This document shows, piece by piece, positions 1-5,234 of a stretch of DNA of 11,970 bases (positions within the stretch are counted from its first letter, which is position 1; each line of letters starts with the position of its first letter). Position numbers and translations under genes: made by a program. Source of the stretch: Kiloniellales bacterium (GTDB lineage: Bacteria > Pseudomonadota > Alphaproteobacteria > Kiloniellales > JAKSBE01); NCBI GenBank assembly GCA_030067055.1, contig JASJAL010000236.1, positions 1 to 11,970 on the forward strand, read 5' to 3'. The notes beneath the pieces were generated by a model. It saw only the letters and a list, made by a program, of their open reading frames with translations. It searched no databases and had not been told where the DNA came from.

Positions 1-812
1 CCCAGCACGTTGACGTGGGCGTCCTCGACGACCAGCCAGGGATGGCCCAGCCCGATCATCTCCATAACCGGCAGAACCTCGGCGATGCGCTCGCAGTCGC
101 CGCGCAGGAAGCGAACCCGCGGGTGGGCCACCTCGGGCTGCTTGATGTCGATCGAGACCACCTTGCCTTTGAGGCCGAAGGACTGCAGCAGGTCGGCCAT
201 CCACAGCGCGCTGGCGCCCGAGCCCGAGCCCAGCTCGATGATGGTCTTGGGCTGCAGTTCCCAGATCAGCATGGGGTAGATGGCGAAATCATAGACGGTC
301 TTGAACAGCGGCAGGCCGCGCCAGTGCAGGCTGTCCCAAGCGCCCTGGCTCAAGGTCATGTCGTGGGGGTCGATCTCGCTGCGGCGCGGCTTCTGCCCCG
401 GTTTCTCGACCCGCCGGATTCGGTAATCGATAAAGCGGCCCTCGTCGAAGCGCTCAAGGAAGCCGCGCAGACGCTCCAGCTCGGGTGCCGGAGCCGTGCT
501 GCGCGGCGCCTGGGGGCCCAGCACCAGGCCGATCGGAACGCCGGGACCCGGCCGAACCGCTTGAGTCAGGATGCGCTTGAGGTGGTTGTCGAAGAAGGTG
601 GGCACACCGTCCTGCTCCCGCTCGACCTTGCGCTCCAGGGCCTGCAGCAGCTCGGCGGCCCGCGGGCGCAGATCCGGCCCGGACGGCTTCGGCTCCCCGG
701 GCGCCTTGGGGTCGGGCGACTTGCGGCCCGGCGACTTGGTGCCAGGCGACTTGGGCCCAGACGTCCTGCGGCCGGGCGTCTTGGGGCGTTTGGTCTTGGG
801 ACGCTTCGACAT
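1..812 (-). CDS. CmcI-family (cephalosporin hydroxylase-like) SAM-dependent methyltransferase, C-terminus cut by window edge
   Basis: The minus-strand frame is open from ATG at 812 to the left edge (270 complete residues seen, no stop). Residues 1-46 form a basic, Pro/Lys/Ser-rich low-complexity tail. The folded part follows, with a Rossmann-type motif I, ELGSGSGAS, at about 193-201, an acidic residue after strand 2 (VSIDIK, 219-224), a GDCERI segment near 238-243 and a LVVEDAH segment at 260-266. This order matches the CmcI/rhamnosyl O-methyltransferase family, small class I methyltransferase-fold proteins that methylate hydroxyl groups on natural products or glycans; many bacterial members have no known substrate. 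The remaining C-terminus lies outside the window. No strong Shine-Dalgarno sequence is seen before 812; a GTG two codons upstream is an alternative. A possible promoter lies at 947-976. Family assignment is fairly secure; substrate is unknown. Confidence 0.82.
   Translation of the reverse strand, partial: MSKRPKTKRPKTPGRRTSGPKSPGTKSPGRKSPDPKAPGEPKPSGPDLRPRAAELLQALERKVEREQDGVPTFFDNHLKRILTQAVRPGPGVPIGLVLGPQAPRSTAPAPELERLRGFLERFDEGRFIDYRIRRVEKPGQKPRRSEIDPHDMTLSQGAWDSLHWRGLPLFKTVYDFAIYPMLIWELQPKTIIELGSGSGASALWMADLLQSFGLKGKVVSIDIKQPEVAHPRVRFLRGDCERIAEVLPVMEMIGLGHPWLVVEDAHVNVL
684..773 (-). repeat. Degenerate 15-bp tandem repeat inside the CmcI-family gene, coding for a KSPG-type basic tail
   Basis: Residues 14-43 of the CmcI-family protein read as six imperfect five-residue units: GRRTS, GPKSP, GTKSP, GRKSP, DPKAP, GEPKP. 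The DNA carries the matching 15-base period, with AAGTCGCC recurring in three consecutive units. The tail is strongly basic and resembles the SPKK/KSPG repeats of histone H1-like and AlgP-like tails, so it may bind nucleic acid or polyanions or act as a linker. Function is inference; the repeat is seen directly. Such repeats can change copy number by slippage, and in-frame changes would alter only tail length. Confidence 0.7.
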
Positions 813-921
813 GTCCACTGCCGTCAGGAGCCGGTCCAAGGACGCCGCGCGACTCTGGCACTTCCCCGAAGGATGCAGTCGTTGAACATTGGTCGGACGG
901 GCTCCTGGAGCATAGTCGCGA

Positions 922-938
922 CACACCGCAACGGTGTG
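922..938. other. Perfect 7-bp inverted repeat with 3-base loop upstream of the CmcI-family gene
   Basis: CACACCG (922-928) and CGGTGTG (932-938) are perfect inverted repeats around the loop CAA. The hairpin lies about 60 bases beyond the Sel1 gene stop and about 110 bases before the CmcI-family ATG. No T-tract follows it on either strand, so a classical terminator is unlikely. It sits where transcription would begin from the candidate promoter at 947-976, so an operator or a 5'-end stabilising stem is also possible. Confidence 0.45.
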
Positions 939-946
939 GCCCGTGA

Positions 947-976
947 ATCATGCTCTAACCGGTTCTAGTAGATCAA
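947..976 (-). promoter_or_regulatory. Candidate sigma-70-type promoter for the CmcI-family gene
   Basis: On the minus strand TTGATC (976-971) and CATGAT (952-947) are separated by 18 bases, each matching the -35 or -10 consensus at four of six positions. An 8-bp palindrome, AACCGGTT, lies in the spacer at 957-964. Predicted initiation would be near 940, leaving an untranslated leader of roughly 130 bases. The match is modest and high-GC alphaproteobacterial promoters vary, so this is only a candidate. Confidence 0.3.
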
Positions 977-996
977 GATTCGCGGTTCAGTTCGAT

Positions 997-1719
997 TCAA
1001 TCCGTGCCGGCCCCGGTCTGGGGAATTGCGGCGGCGCGCTCCGCCGCCGCCTGGCGCTCCTCCGCCGATACCTGATCGGCGAGGCGCGCCCGCAGCTCCG
1101 CGCCCCCCGGGACGCCGGCGCGCACCGCATAGTCGTACCAGGCCAAGGCCTCGACCAGGTCCTTCTGCGTGCCGCGCCCGCTTTGATGCAGGCCGCCGAG
1201 GTTGACGGCGGCCTGCGCGATCCCGCCGCGCAGGGCTGCTTCGTAGAGCGCAAGGGCAGCCTCCGGGTCTTTCTCAACGCCCAAGCCGCGCTCCTTGAGG
1301 ATCGCCAGATTGTACTGGGCCTGCGGCAGGCCCTGGTCGGCCGCGGCCTGGAACCAGCGTGCCGCGCCCTGCGGATCGGGCGCGCCAGGACCGCCCTGCT
1401 GCAACATCAGGGCCAGGCGGTACTGCGCACGCACGTGGCCGGCCTCGGCGGCGCGTCGGTACCAGGCCCGAGCCCGCGCCGGATCTGGATCGGTCCCGAG
1501 GCCCCGCTCGGCAAGCTGGCCGGCACGGTACATCGCCTCGACGTCGCCGGACTCCGCCTTGCGCTCATACCAGGACAGCCCGATGCGCTGGTCCCAGGGC
1601 AGGTCCTGCCAGACCGGCTCCTCCGCCTTTGCCGATAACACCGTGAGCGCGCAGAGGATGGCCGCGAGCGGCAGCCTCGGCGCGGAGCGCAGCAAAGCCT
1701 TGGAGCTGCGGTGAGACAT
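997..1719 (-). CDS. Secreted Sel1-repeat (SLR) protein
   Basis: A 240-aa protein. Residues about 1-32 look like a signal peptide: basic N-terminus, a hydrophobic stretch LPLAAILCALTVL (17-29), then a likely cleavage near SAKA-EE. Residues 58-202 contain about four Sel1-like repeats, the 36-residue helical units of the TPR superfamily, each with the A-x-x-WY/WF-x-x-AA-x-x-G pattern (for example ARAWYRRAAEAG, AARWFQAAADQG, ALAWYDYAVRAG) and the Y-x-LA/G-x-x-x-x-x-G-x-G half. Such proteins are periplasmic or envelope scaffolds for protein-protein contacts; no catalytic motif is present. The frame stays open up to 1941, but the ATG at 1719 is chosen because it gives the signal peptide and because it overlaps the stop of the upstream lipoprotein gene as TGATG, typical of translational coupling. 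The C-terminal tail (215-240) is Ala/Glu-rich. The partner is unknown; the lipoprotein is the obvious candidate. Confidence 0.85.
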   Translation of the reverse strand: MSHRSSKALLRSAPRLPLAAILCALTVLSAKAEEPVWQDLPWDQRIGLSWYERKAESGDVEAMYRAGQLAERGLGTDPDPARARAWYRRAAEAGHVRAQYRLALMLQQGGPGAPDPQGAARWFQAAADQGLPQAQYNLAILKERGLGVEKDPEAALALYEAALRGGIAQAAVNLGGLHQSGRGTQKDLVEALAWYDYAVRAGVPGGAELRARLADQVSAEERQAAAERAAAIPQTGAGTD

Positions 1720-1919
1720 CAGTCTTCCAGGGGCGCGTCGAAATAGCCGACCCGGCGCGTCTCGGCACCGGGAAGGGGTGCGGCGTGGCAATCGACCTCG
1801 CCGAGCGTGCGGTAGCAATAGCGGGGCGCGAAAGCGGGCCCCGAGGGGGCACAGGCCGCCACCAGAAGCACCACGCAAAGGCCAATACAGAGACTGGCCG
1901 TTCTCTTCCTCCCAGGCAT
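1719..1919 (-). CDS. Small lipoprotein with a CYRTLGEVDC motif, function unknown
   Basis: A 66-aa protein. Residues 1-22 are a lipoprotein signal: basic start (PGRKR), hydrophobic core, then lipobox L-V-A-A-C with Cys23 as the predicted acylated residue. The mature part is about 44 residues and carries a compact conserved-looking stretch, RYCYRTLGEVDCHAAPLPG (33-51), then RRVGYFDAP. I recall similar short lipoproteins in alphaproteobacteria but know no assigned function. ATG at 1919 is preferred to the adjacent in-frame GTG at 1922, because GAGGGG at 1922-1927 is then about 2-5 bases upstream rather than overlapping the start. The stop overlaps the Sel1 gene start by one base, so the two are almost certainly co-translated. 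Two Cys in the mature part (Cys35, Cys44) could form a disulfide. Confidence 0.75.
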   Translation of the reverse strand: MPGRKRTASLCIGLCVVLLVAACAPSGPAFAPRYCYRTLGEVDCHAAPLPGAETRRVGYFDAPLED

Positions 1920-1944
1920 CACCCCTCAAGAATAAGGCCAAAGG

Positions 1945-1972
1945 CCGGCCCCGGCCAGATCCAAGGGGCCGG
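1945..1972 (-). terminator. GC-rich hairpin between acuI and the lipoprotein gene, possible terminator or attenuator
   Basis: CCGGCCCC (1945-1952) and GGGGCCGG (1965-1972) are perfect 8-bp inverted repeats around a 12-base loop, 40 bases past the acuI stop. On the minus strand the stem is followed by a mixed, moderately T-containing stretch (CCTTTGGCCTTATTCTTG) rather than a clean T-run. It could terminate the thiolase-VOC-AcuI transcript, or cap the leader of the lipoprotein-Sel1 message. The stem is seen directly; the role is inferred. Confidence 0.4.
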
Positions 1973-2012
1973 AGCCTTCGAGGCGATCCTCAGGGCTCGT
2001 CGCGGCCCCGGC

Positions 2013-2999
2013 TCAGCGGTGAAGGTCAACGACCAGGCGCCCCCGGACCTGGCCCTTGAGGATGTCCTTGGCCAGGGCCGGCAGATCGGCCAGGGCGGCC
2101 TCGCTGGTCATGCCGTCGAGCTTGTCCAGCGGTAGCAGCTCAGCCAGCCTTTGCCAGGCGGCCTCGCGCCGCGGTTTGGGGCACATCACCGAATCGATGC
2201 CCAGGAGATTCGCGCCGCGCAGCAGGAAGGGCAGCACGGTGGTCTCCAGCCCCGGGCCGCCGGCCAGGCCGACCGCCGCCACCGAGCCGCCGTAGGCCAT
2301 CTGCGACAAGACGTTGGCAAGGGTCGTGCTGCCCACGGAGTCGACGCAGCCGGCCCAGCGCGCCGCGCCAAGCGGTCGCTCGGGCGGGGCCGAGAGCTCG
2401 GCCCGTTCGACGATCTCACCGGCGCCGAGGTCCTTCAGGTAGGCGTGGGTCTCGGCCCGGCCGGTCGAGGCCGCGACCTGGAAGCCGAGTCTGGCGAGAA
2501 GGGTCACCGCGACCGAGCCGACGCCGCCGGCCGCCCCGGTCACCAGGACCGTGCCGGAATCGGGGCTGACGCCGTGTTCCTCAAGGGCGGTGACCGCCAG
2601 CATGGCGGTGAAGCCCGCAGTGCCGATGGCCATGGCCTGCTTCAGGCTGAGACCCTCGGGTCGGGCCACCAGCCAGTCGCCTTTGACCCGCGCCTTCTCG
2701 GCATAGCCGCCCCAGTGGACCTCGCCGACCCGCCAGCCGGTCAGCACGACCTCGTCGCCCTCCTTGAAGTCGGGGTGTCGGCTTTCGGCGACCCGGCCTG
2801 CGAAATCGATCCCCGGGACGTGGGGATAGTCGCGGACCAGCCGCCCCTGCCCCTCCAGGATCATGCCGTCCTTATAGTTCAGGGTGCTGTAGTCGACCGC
2901 GACGGTGACGTCGCCCTCGGGCAGACGCGACTCCTCGAGCTCCTGGATCGACGCCGTGACGCCGCCATCCGTCTGCTCCAGTAACAGGGCTTTGAACAC
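2013..2999 (-). CDS. acuI: Acrylyl-CoA reductase (NADPH), AcuI/YhdH family MDR oxidoreductase
   Basis: A 328-aa zinc-independent medium-chain dehydrogenase/reductase. The sequence follows E. coli YhdH/AcuI closely through LLLEQ, LEESRLPEGDVTV, the NYKD motif (41-44), VPGIDFAG (61-68), the VHWGG/RVKGDWLVA block (95-112), IGTAGFTAML (125-134), the nucleotide-binding TGAAGGVGS (154-162), and a C-terminal GIDSVM...RR...AWQRL block (267-285). AcuI enzymes reduce acrylyl-CoA to propionyl-CoA with NADPH, in acrylate detoxification, DMSP breakdown and 3-hydroxypropionate assimilation. GTG at 2999 is preferred to ATG at 3005: the Shine-Dalgarno GGGGAGG directly abuts that ATG but is six bases from the GTG, and the GTG gives the usual family start MFKALLLEQ. 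It lies 35 bases after the VOC gene, probably in one operon. The family is confident; the substrate is by homology. Confidence 0.9.
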   Translation of the reverse strand: MFKALLLEQTDGGVTASIQELEESRLPEGDVTVAVDYSTLNYKDGMILEGQGRLVRDYPHVPGIDFAGRVAESRHPDFKEGDEVVLTGWRVGEVHWGGYAEKARVKGDWLVARPEGLSLKQAMAIGTAGFTAMLAVTALEEHGVSPDSGTVLVTGAAGGVGSVAVTLLARLGFQVAASTGRAETHAYLKDLGAGEIVERAELSAPPERPLGAARWAGCVDSVGSTTLANVLSQMAYGGSVAAVGLAGGPGLETTVLPFLLRGANLLGIDSVMCPKPRREAAWQRLAELLPLDKLDGMTSEAALADLPALAKDILKGQVRGRLVVDLHR

Positions 3000-3005
3000 T
3001 CTCAT

Positions 3006-3012
3006 CCTCCCC
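3006..3012 (-). promoter_or_regulatory. Ribosome binding site that decides the acuI start
   Basis: GGGGAGG on the minus strand lies immediately against ATG at 3005 but at an ideal six-base distance from in-frame GTG at 2999. Spacing therefore favours the GTG. The same GGGGAGG word, five bases from its ATG, precedes the VOC gene just upstream. Confidence 0.6.
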
Positions 3013-3034
3013 AGATATCAGCTTCGGGCCCGAA

Positions 3035-3415
3035 TCAGGGCCAGACCTTGGCCTTGTCCTCAAAATCGTCGGTCTGCGGCTGAACCACGCAGAAGCGGTG
3101 GCCACTGGGCGCTTCCATCACCCACCAGCGCTTGACCTGGGCGATCCGCTTGGCGCCCAGTCCTTCCAGCCGCGTCACCTCCGCCTCGAGGTCGTCGGTT
3201 TCGATGTCGAGGTGCGCGCGGCTGGGATGGTCGACCCGCTGCAGCAGGATCTTGACCTCGCCCGACGGCGATTCGAGATCGACGTATTTCTGGTCCGAGG
3301 GGTCATCCGACCGCTGGGCCGGGCGGCCCAGGGCGGCGCTCCAGAACGCGATGTCGCGCTCGAAGTCGCCTTCCTCGCAGTCGACGACGACCACGCCCAA
3401 GCGGCTCTTGTGCAT
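3035..3415 (-). CDS. VOC-family (glyoxalase-like) protein
   Basis: A 126-aa single-domain protein of the vicinal oxygen chelate superfamily. An N-terminal strand RLGVVVVDC (5-13) leads to the helix DFERDIAFWSAALGRP (17-32). The second half repeats the fold: AHLDIETDDLEAEVTRLEGLGAKRI (67-91), then WWVMEAPSGHRFCVVQPQ (97-114). Candidate metal-site residues by position are His68 and Glu101, but the N-terminal half shows no obvious ligand pair, so it may not be a classical metalloenzyme. The layout fits the Glyoxalase_6-like group, whose members are largely uncharacterised. GGGGAGG lies five bases before the ATG. It sits 27 bases after the thiolase and 35 before acuI, and on context may act on, or bind, a CoA thioester or its toxic product; that role is inference. 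Confidence 0.85.
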   Translation of the reverse strand: MHKSRLGVVVVDCEEGDFERDIAFWSAALGRPAQRSDDPSDQKYVDLESPSGEVKILLQRVDHPSRAHLDIETDDLEAEVTRLEGLGAKRIAQVKRWWVMEAPSGHRFCVVQPQTDDFEDKAKVWP

Positions 3416-3442
3416 CCGCGCCTCCCCAGCGCGACCCGGAGG

Positions 3443-4609
3443 TCAGCGCAACGGCTCTAGGATCGAGGCGTAGTTGGCCACGGCCGCGCCGCCCATGTTG
3501 AAGACCCCGGCCAGCTTGGCGTCCTTGACCTGCATGTCCTCGGCTCGCCCCAGCACCTGCATCGACGCCATGATGTGCATGGAGACCCCCGTGGCGCCGA
3601 TCGGATGACCCTTGGACTTGAGACCACCGGAGGGATTGACCGGCAGTTTGCCGTCCTTCCGGGTCCAGCCCTCTAGGATCGCCCTGGCGCCCTGGCCGCG
3701 CGGGGTCAGGCCCATGGCCTCGTACTCCAGCAGTTCGGCGACGGTGAAGCAGTCGTGGGTCTCGACCAGGTCAAGGTCGTCGAGCCCGAGCCGGCCCTGG
3801 GACAGGGCCCGCTTCCAGGCCACCTCGCAGCCCTCGAAAAGGGTGATGTCGCGCTTCGACATCGGCAGGAAATCGTTGGCCTGGGCGGCGGCGCGGAAGA
3901 CCACCGCCTTGTCCATGGACAGCGCGGTCTCGACGTCGGCCAGGACCACGGCCGCCGCGCCGTCGGAGACCAGAGAGCAGTCCGTGCGCTTCAAGGGTCC
4001 GGCCACAATGGGATTTTTTTCCGATACATCGCGGCAGAACTCGAAGCCCAGGTCCTTGCGCAGCTGGGCCCAGGGATTGGCGACGCCGTTCTGGTGGTTC
4101 TTGGCGGCGATCATGGCCAGGGCCTCGGTCTGGTCGCCGTGCTTCTGATAGTACTGCTGGGCGATGCGCCCGAAGACCCCCGCGAAGCCGCCCTCGATCT
4201 CCGCCTCCTCCTTGAGGTAGGAGGCCTTCAGCAGCACGCCGCCGATCTCCGGCCCCGGGATGCCGGTCATCTTCTCCACGCCGACCACCAGGACGAAGCG
4301 GCCGCGCTTGGCCTCGATGGTCTTGAGGCCCTGATGGATTGCCGCAGTGCCGGTGGCGCAGGCGTTCTCGACCCGGGTCGCCGGCTTGAAACGGAAGCGC
4401 TCGTCGGCCTGCAGAACAAGGGAAGCCGGGAAAGCCTGGGGCGAGAAGCCCTCGTTGAACTGGCCGACCACGATCTCGTCGACCTCCTCCGGCTCCAGAC
4501 CGGCATCGGCCAGGGCCTCAACGGCAACTCGGACGATCAGGGATTCCGGATCCTCGCTCTCATGCTTGCCGAAGGGCGTGTGCGCCCAGCCGACGATGCA
4601 GGCGGTCAT
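3443..4609 (-). CDS. Acetyl-CoA acetyltransferase, SCP2/SCP-x-type thiolase
   Basis: A 388-aa thiolase-fold enzyme. The nucleophilic Cys84 lies in VENACATGTAA; HDCF at 286-289 replaces the NEAF motif of classical thiolases; GHPIGATG at 334-341 supplies His335. The C-terminal motif reads FNMGGAA (370-376) with no Cys, as expected for SCP2-type thiolases where Cys287 of HDCF takes over. These enzymes cleave or form 3-ketoacyl-CoAs, often with branched or bulky chains (sterol side chains, 2-methyl-3-ketoacyl-CoA). There is no C-terminal SCP2 lipid-binding domain. The frame extends to 4720, but ATG at 4609 is chosen: it gives the normal N-terminus TACIVGWAHTPFGK and has GGAGG about ten bases upstream. 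It is the first gene of the apparent thiolase-VOC-AcuI unit. Exact chain specificity cannot be read from sequence. Confidence 0.9.
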   Translation of the reverse strand: MTACIVGWAHTPFGKHESEDPESLIVRVAVEALADAGLEPEEVDEIVVGQFNEGFSPQAFPASLVLQADERFRFKPATRVENACATGTAAIHQGLKTIEAKRGRFVLVVGVEKMTGIPGPEIGGVLLKASYLKEEAEIEGGFAGVFGRIAQQYYQKHGDQTEALAMIAAKNHQNGVANPWAQLRKDLGFEFCRDVSEKNPIVAGPLKRTDCSLVSDGAAAVVLADVETALSMDKAVVFRAAAQANDFLPMSKRDITLFEGCEVAWKRALSQGRLGLDDLDLVETHDCFTVAELLEYEAMGLTPRGQGARAILEGWTRKDGKLPVNPSGGLKSKGHPIGATGVSMHIMASMQVLGRAEDMQVKDAKLAGVFNMGGAAVANYASILEPLR

Positions 4610-4908
4610 TTCGGGTTGTCCTCCGTCTCTCGGTATGGCGCCCAAGCTAGCAAAGGCGCGGTCGGGGGCACAACGTCGCCGCGCTCCCGGACCGAATGGT
4701 CTTTCTGCAAATCGGCCCAAATGCCCAAAAATTCCAGGCCAAACCGGAGCCGCACCGGGCCAAGGAGAAGGAAAACCGCAGAAATCCGGCGATTCATGGT
4801 GAAGGAATCTTTAAGGCTGGTAACCCTTCGGCAGTGGTTTCGCGGGATCATATCTGTCGAGCGGCATAACCACCGTCTGCCCTCTCCACGGTGTGAAGGA
4901 GACTCGAG
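4610..4908. other. Divergent intergenic region between the thiolase and usg
   Basis: About 300 bases with no convincing gene; open frames here are extensions or shadows of neighbours. It is locally more AT-rich than its flanks around 4720-4860. It must hold the promoters of both divergent genes, but I see no clear -35/-10 pair. The usg Shine-Dalgarno AAGGAG lies near 4896-4901, seven bases before the ATG. TTAAGGCTGGTAACC near 4811-4825 resembles a CtrA-type site but has the wrong half-site spacing. Confidence 0.5.
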
Positions 4909-5205
4909 ATGCAGGAATTGGAATTCCCCGCCGACGAACTGCCGACGGTCGATCCCTCTCTCTCCGACTACCGCTTGACCACGGCCGAGATCTTCTACCA
5001 CCTGCCGGACTACCCGGACATGGTCCAAACCTACGTCTGGCAGGAGCTCGACCGGCTGCCGGACTTCCCCAAGCTGCACGATTTCCTGGGCCTCTGGGAA
5101 CGGGAGATCGACGGCAAGCTGCATTCCATCCGGGTTGCCTATGTCGACATCATCCGGCCCGGCGAGTGGCTGGACACCGACACCGGCAACGACATCCCGG
5201 TCTAA
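4909..5205 (+). CDS. usg: Usg-like family protein, function unknown
   Basis: A 98-aa soluble protein. Residues 18-85 carry the Usg family signature almost throughout: YRLTTAEIFYHLPDYPDMVQ then TYVWQELDRLPDFPKL, a FLGLWEREIDGKLHSIRVAY segment, and a terminal IIRPGEW. Usg was named from a small reading frame next to trp genes in Caulobacter and is confined, as far as I know, to alphaproteobacteria; its biochemical role is unknown. No signal peptide, membrane segment or catalytic motif is visible. The N-terminal 17 residues are acidic. A clear AAGGAG precedes the ATG by seven bases. Here it stands alone, convergent with pyrC 19 bases away, not beside trpF/trpB. Confidence 0.88.
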   Translation: MQELEFPADELPTVDPSLSDYRLTTAEIFYHLPDYPDMVQTYVWQELDRLPDFPKLHDFLGLWEREIDGKLHSIRVAYVDIIRPGEWLDTDTGNDIPV

Positions 5206-5215
5206 GGGCCCGTCC

Positions 5216-5234
5216 GGCCGGCGCTCAGCCGGCC
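5216..5234. terminator. Hairpin between convergent usg and pyrC, possible bidirectional terminator
   Basis: GGCCGGC (5216-5222) and GCCGGCC (5228-5234) are perfect 7-bp inverted repeats around the loop GCTCA, which contains part of the pyrC stop codon. Its place between convergent stops suits a shared terminator, but neither side has a T-run, so any termination would be weak or factor-dependent. Confidence 0.4.

Noticed and set aside
454..951. Minus-strand 165-codon frame overlapping the CmcI-family start
   Set aside because: It is a different frame of the same strand, largely Ala/Gly/Arg/Gln repeats produced by the 15-bp tandem repeat; no family resemblance.
15..968. Plus-strand open frame of 317 codons across the CmcI-family gene
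   Set aside because: It is the antisense shadow of the real minus-strand gene; low-complexity Arg/Gly/Leu-rich composition and no recognisable domain. Long antisense frames are expected at this GC content.
4811..4825. CtrA-like site TTAA...TAACC upstream of usg
   Set aside because: The half-sites are spaced one base short of the TTAA-N7-TTAA consensus and the second half is incomplete.
3755..4978. Plus-strand 407-codon frame opposite the thiolase and running into usg
   Set aside because: Shadow of the thiolase coding strand; the thiolase and usg proteins on the other frames carry complete family motifs.
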